DNA of 64,000 bases from Lachnospiraceae bacterium (GTDB lineage Bacteria; Bacillota; Clostridia; Lachnospirales; Lachnospiraceae). The stretch spans positions 3,890,181-3,954,180 of the forward strand of contig CP107199.1 in assembly GCA_025758065.1 (NCBI GenBank), written 5' to 3'. The position numbers and the translations under genes are program-made. The notes beneath the pieces are model-generated. The model was not told the origin of the DNA. It made no database searches and saw only the letters and a program-made list of their open reading frames with translations. Of this stretch, positions 26,187-34,080 are shown piece after piece (position 1 is the stretch's first letter; each line of letters starts with the position of its first letter).

Positions 26187-26753
26187 TTATAAAAACCAGA
26201 GATTAGGCACAGAAGTAGTGATACCTGCTGCTCCACTTTCCATAGCAGCCTCGATCTCATTTTTCGTATTAATAAAACCACCAGTTATAAAAGGGATCCG
26301 ACTTTCTTTGGAAAGATCACTTATAACACTTAATATGACACCTGGAAGAATCTCCACACCGTCTGCTGTACAACTCTTGATCTGATGGCGGATATTGGCC
26401 TGTGAAATAGCATCAAACACAAAAAAACGCTGGATTGCCAGCAAGTCCAATGCCTTTGCTCTTCTTACCTGATTGGATTTTGTAGTTACGATTCCTGCTG
26501 CACTTGTATAACATTTCACAAATTCCACTGCGCTGTCCTTTGATGACAGCCCATCTATAAAATCCATATACACAAAGGGTTCAATTCCTGCTTTTCTCAC
26601 TCGCTCCACAATAAATGGCAGCGTTTTCAGGTTTCCACAGAAAATATATGCCAATTTTACCCGTGAAAGGCAAAGATCATCCAGATCTTCTTCTCTACAG
26701 AGAGCCGCCATAATAGGGTTCTTTTTTATAATATCCTGTAAGGTTGTTTTCAT
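26187..26753 (-). CDS. glpP: Glycerol-3-phosphate-responsive antiterminator, GlpP family
   Basis: A 188-residue GlpP-family protein with a TIM-barrel-like fold. Recognisable blocks are NPIMAALCREEDLDDL, the FVYMDFIDGLSS segment, and the C-terminal PFITGGFINTKNEIEAAMESGA. In Bacillus subtilis GlpP binds glycerol-3-phosphate and leader mRNA to prevent termination before glpD. No glpD, glpF or glpK is nearby; it follows the ABC-importer operon after a terminator. Whether it acts on that operon is inference. Confidence 0.88.
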   Translation of the reverse strand: MKTTLQDIIKKNPIMAALCREEDLDDLCLSRVKLAYIFCGNLKTLPFIVERVRKAGIEPFVYMDFIDGLSSKDSAVEFVKCYTSAAGIVTTKSNQVRRAKALDLLAIQRFFVFDAISQANIRHQIKSCTADGVEILPGVILSVISDLSKESRIPFITGGFINTKNEIEAAMESGAAGITTSVPNLWFL

Positions 26754-26834
26754 TATTTTTCATCCTCATCGTAGGTATTGTTTATTTTTTCTCCCCGACC
26801 ATTGTAACATACATCTGCAAAATATGTACAGCAT

Positions 26835-26874
26835 AAAAAATCCGCCTGTGCCATATGACACCTGCGGATTTTTT
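26835..26874. terminator. Terminator after the ABC-importer operon
   Basis: AAAAAATCCGC pairs with GCGGATTTTTT, with A/T tracts on both sides, 32 bases beyond the permease stop. Confidence 0.85.
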
Positions 26875-26905
26875 GTATTTATCGTGTTTTGGTAAATTTT
26901 GATTT

Positions 26906-27751
26906 TTATCCCTTTACACCACTGCTGGTAATTCCCTGTACAAAATACTTCTGTAATGGAAGGAATAACAGAACAGGTACAACAGCAGAAATTGCGGAAC
27001 CTGCAAAAATGTAGCTGAAATATACCTGGTTCTCATCTGAAAAATAAGATAAAGCTACCTGAATCGTTCTTGCTGCTTCCGTACGTGTTGCAAGCAACGG
27101 CCAGAAAAAGTTATTCCACTCATTTACAAAAATCATCAGCCCGGCAGTGATGGCTACCGGAACAGAAAGCGGTAAGATTACACTGAAAAATACCTGGATC
27201 CAGGAAGCTCCGTCAATACGCGCTGCTTCTACAAGACTTTTGGGAATCTCTTTAAAAAACTGGGTAAATAAGAACATGGCAAGTCCACTGGCAGCTCCTG
27301 GAAAAATAAGAGCTGAATAAGAATTGACCATTCCCAGGGAAGAGACCAGATTATAAAGTGGCAATGCTACTGCATCTTCGGGTACCATAAATGAGATCAG
27401 GCAAATTGCAAACAAAATGTTTTTACCTTTAAAATCAAAGAATGCAAAGGTAAAACCTCCCAGAGCTGAGATCAGCATGCTTAAAGGCACCAAAATAGCA
27501 ACTACAATCAGTGTATTTTTCAAAGCTGTTCCATAGCCCATCTCTGAAAAAATAGCCACATAGTTGTTCATGGTCCAATTTTGAGGAATCAGTGTTTTCC
27601 ACGTAAATGGAAGTGCGTACTCAAAAATCTCTTTATTGGTCCTAAATGAAGCTAAAATAATATAAAGCAGAGGAAAAATAGCAATGAAAGCAATGACGGT
27701 CAAAACCACATATAAAACTGCTTTTTCCAAAGGTGTTTTTGTCTCCTTCAT
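26906..27751 (-). CDS. ABC sugar-type importer permease (MalG/UgpE-like)
   Basis: An inner-membrane permease of about 281 residues with six helices. The EAA loop is EAARIDGASWIQVFFSVILP, which contacts the ATPase. The start is ATG 27751 with AGGAGG nine bases upstream; the frame extends to 27772 and overlaps the first permease. It is the last gene of the operon nucleoside hydrolase - binding protein - permease 1 - permease 2. No ATPase gene is present, so a shared MsmX/UgpC-type ATPase encoded elsewhere is expected. Confidence 0.93.
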   Translation of the reverse strand: MKETKTPLEKAVLYVVLTVIAFIAIFPLLYIILASFRTNKEIFEYALPFTWKTLIPQNWTMNNYVAIFSEMGYGTALKNTLIVVAILVPLSMLISALGGFTFAFFDFKGKNILFAICLISFMVPEDAVALPLYNLVSSLGMVNSYSALIFPGAASGLAMFLFTQFFKEIPKSLVEAARIDGASWIQVFFSVILPLSVPVAITAGLMIFVNEWNNFFWPLLATRTEAARTIQVALSYFSDENQVYFSYIFAGSAISAVVPVLLFLPLQKYFVQGITSSGVKG

Positions 27752-27755
27752 GGCC

Positions 27756-28616
27756 TTATTCCTCCTTCTCATTTAATAAACGGAACTGTATTACAACAAC
27801 AGCAAGTACGATCAGCAGCAGAATGGTTGTCAGTGCACCTGCTCTGGATGCATTGCCATTTCTGAACGCTGATTTATAAACTTCATACATCAACACGTTT
27901 GTGCTGTTCTGAGGTCCCCCTTCTGTAATCAGCTTCATTGGAGCAAATAACAGCATATTTGCAGAAGTATTTGCTACAAATACAAAAAGCAATGTTCTTT
28001 TGATCAACGGAAGTGTAATATGGAACAGCATAGTAAAAAATCCAGCTCCATCCAGCTTTGCAGATTCATAAATGGATGTATCCACACCCTTTAAACCTGC
28101 TAAAATGTACATCATCCAGTATCCACAGCCTTTCCATGTAGCCATCATAACAATACACCATAACGCCTGTTTCACATCTGTGAAAAAGCCCTGTTTTCCA
28201 AGTCCCAAAAAGGTAGATATACTATTAAATACACCGCTGTTGTAATTTGCCATCAGATTCCAGCTGATGGAAGCTACGGAAATAGCCATGGTAACTGGCA
28301 AATAATAGATACTCCTGAAAATACCAATGCCCTTAATAGTAGAGTTTACTAAAAGAGCCAGACACAGGGAGATCACAATCTGAAGCGGGATCATGACCAG
28401 ATTCATTTTCACCGTTGTACCTAAAGCTCCCCAGAAATTTCTGTCTCCAAAAAGAATCTCATAGGTACGCAAAGATGGACTGCCATTTCGGAAAAAAGAT
28501 TCCAGAATAACAGATATAATGGGATAAATTTTAAAAATAAGAATAATAATCAGTGCCGGTGCCAGCATAAGATACGGCACCATTTCTTTCAATATTATAT
28601 TTTTCTTCATGTTCAT
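27756..28616 (-). CDS. ABC sugar-type importer permease (MalF/UgpA-like)
   Basis: A 286-residue six-helix permease. The N-terminal helix VPYLMLAPALIIILIFKIYP is typical of the family and the EAA-type loop is ESAKLDGAGFFTMLFHITLP. It pairs with the downstream MalG-like permease. Its start lies two bases beyond the stop of the binding-protein gene, so the genes are closely coupled. Confidence 0.93.
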   Translation of the reverse strand: MNMKKNIILKEMVPYLMLAPALIIILIFKIYPIISVILESFFRNGSPSLRTYEILFGDRNFWGALGTTVKMNLVMIPLQIVISLCLALLVNSTIKGIGIFRSIYYLPVTMAISVASISWNLMANYNSGVFNSISTFLGLGKQGFFTDVKQALWCIVMMATWKGCGYWMMYILAGLKGVDTSIYESAKLDGAGFFTMLFHITLPLIKRTLLFVFVANTSANMLLFAPMKLITEGGPQNSTNVLMYEVYKSAFRNGNASRAGALTTILLLIVLAVVVIQFRLLNEKEE

Positions 28617-28618
28617 AT

Positions 28619-29941
28619 TTATTCGTATTCCTTAAATGCAGTTTCAAGTTCAGCTTTACAGTCATCTACAGCACCAGCAACCTCTGCACCGTTTCTTACA
28701 TTATCCCACAGTGCGTTCATAGCAGTAGAGTACTCGTTGAATGCAGGTGTGATTGCTCTTACCAGAGCAGTGTTCTTAACTTCATATTCAGCCATTACCA
28801 TGTATGGTTTTGCTTTTTTTAATTCATCTGTAAACTGACGGTCCAGAGCAGGCACCATACCCGATGCATTAATATAAACGTCTGCACCATCATATAAAGT
28901 CAAATATTTAATAAACTCCGCTGCAGCTTCCTGTTTCACTGAATAAGTATTCATACCAATGGTCCAGCTTCCACATGCAGAACGAATTTCGTCTTCATGA
29001 CCTTCAAAGCATGGAATATAGGTAAATCCCCAGTCTTCAAATCCATTCTTCTCAAATGCTGCTGGAAGTGCAGTAGTTCCTAAGTAGAATAAAATCTTTC
29101 CTGACTGGAAGTAACTGCTGGTGTCATCTGCAGATATACCTCTGGTAAATATACCATCATTTACCTGTGTCTGATAGAAGTTTAAGGCATCCATCCAAGG
29201 CTGTGTATCAATTACACCATCTACACTGAGACCATCTTCGCTGATCTGCGCACCTCCTAATGAGTTAGGGAGAATGTTCATCTGATATACACGGCCAACT
29301 TGTTGGAACTCAATTCCGTAAATTCCCTTGGAATGATCGGGATCTAATACATCCAGTGCCTGCTTGGAATAATCGATCAGCTGCTCCCATGTAAGACGGT
29401 TATCCGGAGTTACAGAATCAAAATCAATATTGATGCCTGCTTCTTTCAAAAGTGCCTTATTATAGTAGAGTACGGTGGATGAATTGCCCATTGGTGCACC
29501 GTAGAACTGGTCTTTGTAAGTTCCTTCTGTGATCATAGCATCTGTAAACATCTTTATCTCATCATCGCTGATCCACTGGTTTAATGGCTGTAAGTAGCCA
29601 CGGCTTACATAAGCAGCAACATTTGGACCGTCTGCTGCAAAAATATCATATTCGGTGGACTTATTACTCATAAGAACTTCCAGGGTTTCAAATACATCAT
29701 TGAATGCAACATAGTCTGCTTCACACTTGATTTTGCCTTCGTATGCCTTATTAAATGCCTCTACTGCTGCGCTTACGCCCAGTTCCTGTGAATTACTCAT
29801 CATCAGGTGGATCGTTACTTCTCCATCAACACTGTCTCCTGCTGCCTTTGCAGTGGTCTCTTCTGCTGCTTTGCTGCCACATGCTGTCAGTCCTGCTACC
29901 ATTGCTGCTGTTAATAACCCCAACCAAACTTTCTTATACAT
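28619..29941 (-). CDS. Extracellular solute-binding lipoprotein (family 1)
   Basis: A 440-residue lipoprotein with signal peptide and lipobox LTAC (Cys21), followed by a mature domain of the sugar-binding type. A segment KIKCEADYVAFNDVFETLEV and the hinge region AYVSRGYLQPLNQWI are typical of the family. It captures the substrate for the two downstream permeases. The ligand is unknown: the family takes oligosaccharides and glycerophosphodiesters, but the adjacent nucleoside hydrolase suggests that a nucleoside or ribosyl compound is possible. Confidence 0.93.
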   Translation of the reverse strand: MYKKVWLGLLTAAMVAGLTACGSKAAEETTAKAAGDSVDGEVTIHLMMSNSQELGVSAAVEAFNKAYEGKIKCEADYVAFNDVFETLEVLMSNKSTEYDIFAADGPNVAAYVSRGYLQPLNQWISDDEIKMFTDAMITEGTYKDQFYGAPMGNSSTVLYYNKALLKEAGINIDFDSVTPDNRLTWEQLIDYSKQALDVLDPDHSKGIYGIEFQQVGRVYQMNILPNSLGGAQISEDGLSVDGVIDTQPWMDALNFYQTQVNDGIFTRGISADDTSSYFQSGKILFYLGTTALPAAFEKNGFEDWGFTYIPCFEGHEDEIRSACGSWTIGMNTYSVKQEAAAEFIKYLTLYDGADVYINASGMVPALDRQFTDELKKAKPYMVMAEYEVKNTALVRAITPAFNEYSTAMNALWDNVRNGAEVAGAVDDCKAELETAFKEYE

Positions 29942-30006
29942 AATATTCCTCCTTTTATTTTACATGTGTGTTTGGAACTTCTCCCTATTTTTCAGAAACA
30001 CACATT

Positions 30007-30957
30007 TTACTTTGCCAGTTTTGCAAACATATCTTCAAACAAAATATCCCTGTTGATATGGTATACATATTTGATAAAATGACGTCGCAGATCTACTCCA
30101 TAACAATTATCATATTCAAATACCGGACTGTGCTCATAACGGTCTTCCATAAATTTCTCATCCAACAACCATGCCACTGCTGTTACATCCCATAAAGGCT
30201 TGGACCAGTCTTTTTTCTTTTCTCTCTGTTCCATAAATGCAAAAGATACATCTAACAAATAATCAGAAAGCTTACTTTTTCCTCTCATGTAATATTCCAG
30301 TTCTACTCTGGAAATGCGAAATTCTGACACAACACCGTTGCAAGGAAGCTGGACTACTGCCACACCACAGCCAAATACCACTCTGGCTGCAGCAATGTCC
30401 TGAACTGCATTAAAATCTTTGCAGCTCTGCCATTCTTTTCCATGACCTCCCAACCATACGACTACTATCTTATCAATAATATCCGGTGCTATAAGAAGGG
30501 CCGATGCAATATCAGTCAAAACTGCGATTCCTACTACATAGAGAGGATTTTCCGGTGTATGTTCTCTTGCGAGACGTATGATCTCCCGGGCTGCAGGGCA
30601 GTCCACCGGTGTCTGCTCATCAGGCAATTTTCTTTCTGCTCCCTTAAAAACATGATCCTTTAACTCTGTTTCTTCCATTACAGAAAGCAGTTCCTGGATT
30701 GCCAAATAACTCTGTTCCATTCCTTCTTTTGCACTGCTGTTCTGTCTGGTACGCCCCATACTTGCAGGACTATAAAATGGAGCTGCCATGATTCCCTTTA
30801 CATTCAGTCGATCACTTGACCGGATCATATATGCCAATGCGTATAGATCATCGATTTCATTATAGGCATCTGTATCCAGCACTACATCTATCTGGCCAAT
30901 CGGCCGTCTAAGACGCTTCATATATCCAATCCCGTCACTATTTTTTTCTTTTTCCAT
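30007..30957 (-). CDS. Inosine/uridine-preferring nucleoside hydrolase family protein
   Basis: A hydrolase of about 316 residues that cleaves an N-glycosidic bond of a ribosyl compound. The metal-binding N-terminal motif is present as VVLDTDAYNEIDDLYAL, with the Asp cluster that ligates calcium and ribose. A C-terminal catalytic Asp is likely in SKPLWDVTAVAW. ATG 30957 has AAAGGAG upstream and is preferred to 30996. It is the first gene of the importer operon, so the imported substrate is probably its substrate or a precursor. Confidence 0.88.
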   Translation of the reverse strand: MEKEKNSDGIGYMKRLRRPIGQIDVVLDTDAYNEIDDLYALAYMIRSSDRLNVKGIMAAPFYSPASMGRTRQNSSAKEGMEQSYLAIQELLSVMEETELKDHVFKGAERKLPDEQTPVDCPAAREIIRLAREHTPENPLYVVGIAVLTDIASALLIAPDIIDKIVVVWLGGHGKEWQSCKDFNAVQDIAAARVVFGCGVAVVQLPCNGVVSEFRISRVELEYYMRGKSKLSDYLLDVSFAFMEQREKKKDWSKPLWDVTAVAWLLDEKFMEDRYEHSPVFEYDNCYGVDLRRHFIKYVYHINRDILFEDMFAKLAK

Positions 30958-30993
30958 ATCAGTCTCCTTTCTAGTTTCAGAGAAAATGAGCAA

Positions 30994-31036
30994 CAAAAAA
31001 GGACGTACCTCTCCCTCATTGGAAGAGTTCGTCCTT
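30994..31036 (-). promoter_or_regulatory. Terminator-like hairpin in the leader of the nucleoside hydrolase operon
   Basis: On the minus strand AAGGACG and CGTCCTT form the outer stem, extended inward by CTCTTCC/GGGAGAG, followed by a T6 tract. It lies about 40 bases upstream of the first start codon. This is the shape of an intrinsic terminator in a 5' leader and implies attenuation. I do not recognise a known riboswitch in the short sequence before it; an RNA-binding antiterminator is one possibility. Confidence 0.65.
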
Positions 31037-31181
31037 ACACAAGTTTTCCCCGACGCAACTTTCTTATAGTTGTATCATATCATAATCACTTTTTGTTTCA
31101 TATGCGCACTTTTAATGAAATATGCATTATTTTTTGTGCATATTGACAATAAAAAAGCGGCGTAAAAATTTAATTTTCCGC

Positions 31182-31210
31182 TTGACATTTTCAGGTGTAT
31201 TCGCTAAAAT
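31182..31210 (+). promoter_or_regulatory. Promoter for rpsT
   Basis: TTGACA (31182-31187) and TAAAAT (31205-31210) with 17-base spacing. The rpsT leader is about 90 nt. Confidence 0.8.
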
Positions 31211-31307
31211 ATAACAGTATGTTTACATTGAACTGTCCGTGTCCAGGCTTTGATGGAAAACACAACGATTAATATTTTTATATAATACCGAACGGAGGTG
31301 TATTTCA

Positions 31308-31571
31308 TTGGCTAACATTAAATCTGCAAAGAAGAGAATCTTAGTAAACGAAACTAAGGCTGCAAGAAACAAAGCGATCAGATCTAAGGTTAAAACCGCA
31401 ATCAAGAAAGTTGAGGCTGCTGTAGCTGCTGGAGATAAGGCTGCTGCTCAGGCTGCACTGGTTGCTGCTACTACCGAGATCGATAAGGCTTGCACCAAGG
31501 GTGTATACCACAAGAACAATGCTGCCCGCAAAGTTTCTCGTGTATCCAAGGCTGTTAATTCTATCGCTTAA
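31308..31571 (+). CDS. rpsT: 30S ribosomal protein S20
   Basis: An 87-residue basic, Ala/Lys-rich primary 16S rRNA-binding protein starting MANIKSAKKRI. The start codon is TTG, fixed by the N-terminal sequence and by GGAGGTG seven bases upstream. A UUG start is known for rpsT in Escherichia coli, where it is linked to autoregulation; the same use here is notable but not proof of the same control. Confidence 0.98.
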   Translation: MANIKSAKKRILVNETKAARNKAIRSKVKTAIKKVEAAVAAGDKAAAQAALVAATTEIDKACTKGVYHKNNAARKVSRVSKAVNSIA

Positions 31572-31604
31572 TTTATAGAATTCGATCAATCGATACAGAA
31601 AATC

Positions 31605-31641
31605 AAAAGCTCTCCGGATTAACCCACCGGAGAGCTTTTTT
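31605..31641 (+). terminator. Terminator after rpsT
   Basis: AAAAGCTCTCCGG pairs with CCGGAGAGCTTTTT around ATTAACCCA. The A run upstream may let it also stop transcripts from the minus-strand UPF0340 gene. Confidence 0.92.
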
Positions 31642-31679
31642 ATTACTTTATTCAGAACACTACAAAATTGCATTTCCCC

Positions 31680-32285
31680 CTACATCTGTTCCTCATCGTA
31701 ACGGGCCCTGATACCACCTACGAATTTTAATCTGGTCCTTGCGCATACCACATGCGCGCCGCCAATAGCTTTTGTCTGGATTCTTACTGGAACTGCTACA
31801 TCTCTCATGTGCATACCGATCAGCGTATCTCCAATATCAATGCCTGCATGAGCCTTAATGTGTTCCACTGCCACCGGATGTTCCAAAGTATGGTACGCTG
31901 CCGTAGAGAAAGAACCACCGGCTTTTAACTGGGGAACTACGTTTACAGGCTCATATCCGTATTTTTCTGCTGCCTCTTTTTCCAGGATCAGAGAGCGGTT
32001 TAAATGCTCGCAGCACTGAGCTGCCAGATAAATCCCCAGAGGTTTTAACTCCTCATACAACGCCTTATACACAGTCTGCCCAATAGTTTCGCTGGAATGA
32101 GAGCCAATCTTATAACTTCCGATCTCACTGGAAGAACAGCCTACTACCAGAATCTGACCTGGTTTCATTTTTGCAACAGCCAGAAGTTCATTTAACACTT
32201 CTTTTGTCTGTGTGCGGATTTCTTCTAATACTTCATCACTTTCTTTTTCTGTTGCTACTCCCGGTATTATCTTTTCTTCTGCCAT
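31680..32285 (-). CDS. UPF0340 / TIGR01440 family protein (YwlG-like)
   Basis: A 201-residue conserved protein of unknown function, recognised by LVVGCSSSEIGSYKIGSHSSE and the central QCCEHLNRSLILE and AGIDIGDTLIGMHMRDVAVPVR segments. It is widespread in Firmicutes. It is convergent with rpsT and downstream of holA. AGGGAG precedes the ATG. No reaction can be assigned. Confidence 0.9.
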   Translation of the reverse strand: MAEEKIIPGVATEKESDEVLEEIRTQTKEVLNELLAVAKMKPGQILVVGCSSSEIGSYKIGSHSSETIGQTVYKALYEELKPLGIYLAAQCCEHLNRSLILEKEAAEKYGYEPVNVVPQLKAGGSFSTAAYHTLEHPVAVEHIKAHAGIDIGDTLIGMHMRDVAVPVRIQTKAIGGAHVVCARTRLKFVGGIRARYDEEQM

Positions 32286-32407
32286 CTATTTTTCTCCCTT
32301 ACTATTTTTTCTAATACACCCTTTTATAAATAACCGGCTTTATCACGCAGGATTCTGATCCTAATATTCAGACAAGCGAGTGGCATAGTTATTTCGAAAA
32401 TGATGTA

Positions 32408-33385
32408 CTAATATTTATTAGCGATCAGCAGCTCCACTGCCAGGCGGTCAGAAAGTTTTCCTGTTTTCACACTTTCTTCAGCATCAACACATAAATTTAC
32501 ATAAGAAAGTATCTGCTCTTTTGTAAATGTTTTCGCCTGCACCATTATTTTTCCTGTTACAAAAGGCTGAATCTTTAATTTAGAGGAAATAGTACTTTTA
32601 TCCATTCCTCTTCCCATCAGTTCCTTTACCTGAAGGATCTGATTAAACTGTCTTGCGATCAGAAACAAAATACGCATAGACGGTTCTTTTAATGTAAGAA
32701 GGTCTTCATAAAGATCCATAGCCTTTCTGGTCTGACGGTTTGCAATAGCCGCGATCATATCAAATATCTTATTAGTCACCTGAGTAATGCACACTGCATC
32801 AATATCTTCTTCTGTGATCACATCCCTTCCTAATGTATAACTGATCACCTTGTCCAATTCAGAAGTGATATTTTCCATGTCATCTCCTGTTTTTCCCAGA
32901 AAATACTCCATAGTCCGGGTTGTTATCTTTTTTCCGTTCTTTGCCAGTATGCCTGCCGCCCATCTGGCAAGCTGGGCACTGTCCTGACGTTCCATCTCTG
33001 CAATATGGCCATATTTTTTCACGGCCTTATACATGCGGCTGCGCTTATCTACTTCTGTTTCTACAAACAACAGGCAGGTAGTATCTGGAATATTTTCTAT
33101 ATAAGCGCTCATTTCATCTGCACCAGACCCGCCTTTAAACCAACCACTATCTTCCATAAGGATCAGTCGTTTTTCTGCAAAAAATGGCATTGTATCAGAA
33201 AGGCTGATGATCTCGTTAACATTCATGCCTTTTCCTTCATAATAATTGTAATTCATGGTATCACCCTGGGTAATGGCTTCCCGAAGGCGGTTTTTATAGC
33301 TTTTTTTCAGAAAGGCTTCTTCCCCGAAAAGAAGATATACTCTCTTAAAATCATTATTTTTTATATCCTGGTTCAGGGTCTGCAT
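32408..33385 (-). CDS. holA: DNA polymerase III subunit delta
   Basis: A 325-residue clamp-loader subunit that opens the beta sliding clamp. The N-terminal segment VYLLFGEEAFLKKSYKNRL and the later MENITSELDKVI and IFDMIAAIANRQTRKAM blocks match HolA. The domain order is an AAA+-like N-terminal pair and a helical C-terminal collar. It lies near rpsT, as in many Firmicutes. Confidence 0.95.
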   Translation of the reverse strand: MQTLNQDIKNNDFKRVYLLFGEEAFLKKSYKNRLREAITQGDTMNYNYYEGKGMNVNEIISLSDTMPFFAEKRLILMEDSGWFKGGSGADEMSAYIENIPDTTCLLFVETEVDKRSRMYKAVKKYGHIAEMERQDSAQLARWAAGILAKNGKKITTRTMEYFLGKTGDDMENITSELDKVISYTLGRDVITEEDIDAVCITQVTNKIFDMIAAIANRQTRKAMDLYEDLLTLKEPSMRILFLIARQFNQILQVKELMGRGMDKSTISSKLKIQPFVTGKIMVQAKTFTKEQILSYVNLCVDAEESVKTGKLSDRLAVELLIANKY

Positions 33386-33518
33386 ATAATCGCTTTGCTC
33401 CCGTTTTTCTGAATTTGAAAAACAAATACCATCGGTAATTGCCTGTTTTTCACTGGGTTCATTATAGCATAACTTCTTTAAAATAGAAAGCCAGGAAGAA
33501 ACAAAGGCAAAAAATGTA

Positions 33519-33547
33519 TTGACATTTTAACTTTGAGGGTTTAATCT
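33519..33547 (+). promoter_or_regulatory. Promoter for marR-MATE
   Basis: TTGACA (33519-33524) and TAATCT (33542-33547) with 17-base spacing. Confidence 0.6.
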
Positions 33548-33555
33548 TCTATATA

Positions 33556-33584
33556 GTTCTTTTTAGAACAGTTTTGTTTAAAAC
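33556..33584 (+). promoter_or_regulatory. Candidate MarR operator
   Basis: Two adjacent inverted repeats, GTTCTTTTTAGAAC (33556-33569) and GTTTTGTTTAAAAC (33571-33584), lie between the promoter and the marR start. Position and symmetry fit autorepression by the MarR protein. Inference only. Confidence 0.45.
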
Positions 33585-33603
33585 TTTAAGGAGGGACTAT
33601 TTT

Positions 33604-34080
33604 ATGATATGCATCACTGATTTTCTTACTCATATCCGATTGACCATGAAACTACAGGAACAAATGCTGAAAAAAATTTGTGAAAAATGGCAGCTGACCA
33701 TAACAGAAGGAAAAGTCATTGCGTTTCTATATAATAATCCCCAAAAAGACACTGCTGCCGACATTACAGAGCTCCGTATGCTTTCCAAAGGAAATGTTTC
33801 TCAGGCAGTGGAAAATCTGATTCAAAAAGGATTCTTAAAACGTACTGTAGATGAAATGGATCGACGAAAGATACACTTATCCCTGCTTTCAGAAGCGGAT
33901 GACATAACAAAATCCATTTCTTCTATGCAAAAACAGCTTTATCATCAGATTTTTAACGGTCTGTCTGAAGAAGACCTGAAATTTTACGGGCAGATCAATG
34001 AACAGATCATGAAAAATACAAAACATGCAATCAAAGAAAGGAACACCGAAAATGAATTTACAGCAAAAGAAAGACAATAG
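33604..34080 (+). CDS. MarR-family transcriptional regulator
   Basis: A winged-helix regulator of about 158 residues. The DNA-binding region shows DITELRMLSKGNVSQAVENL followed by the wing FLKRTVDEMDRRKIHLSL. MarR proteins repress efflux genes and release DNA on binding small aromatic compounds. ATG 33604 follows AGGAGG; the frame extends upstream through the ribosome-binding site. It overlaps the MATE gene by 29 bases, so it probably controls that pump and itself. Confidence 0.93.
   Translation: MICITDFLTHIRLTMKLQEQMLKKICEKWQLTITEGKVIAFLYNNPQKDTAADITELRMLSKGNVSQAVENLIQKGFLKRTVDEMDRRKIHLSLLSEADDITKSISSMQKQLYHQIFNGLSEEDLKFYGQINEQIMKNTKHAIKERNTENEFTAKERQ

Noticed and set aside
26015..26206. 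63-residue plus-strand frame after gpr
   Set aside because: Derived from palindromic repeat copy D.
26187..26753. GlpP gene as part of a glycerol catabolic operon
   Set aside because: No glpD, glpF or glpK is present in the window; only the antiterminator-like gene is here.
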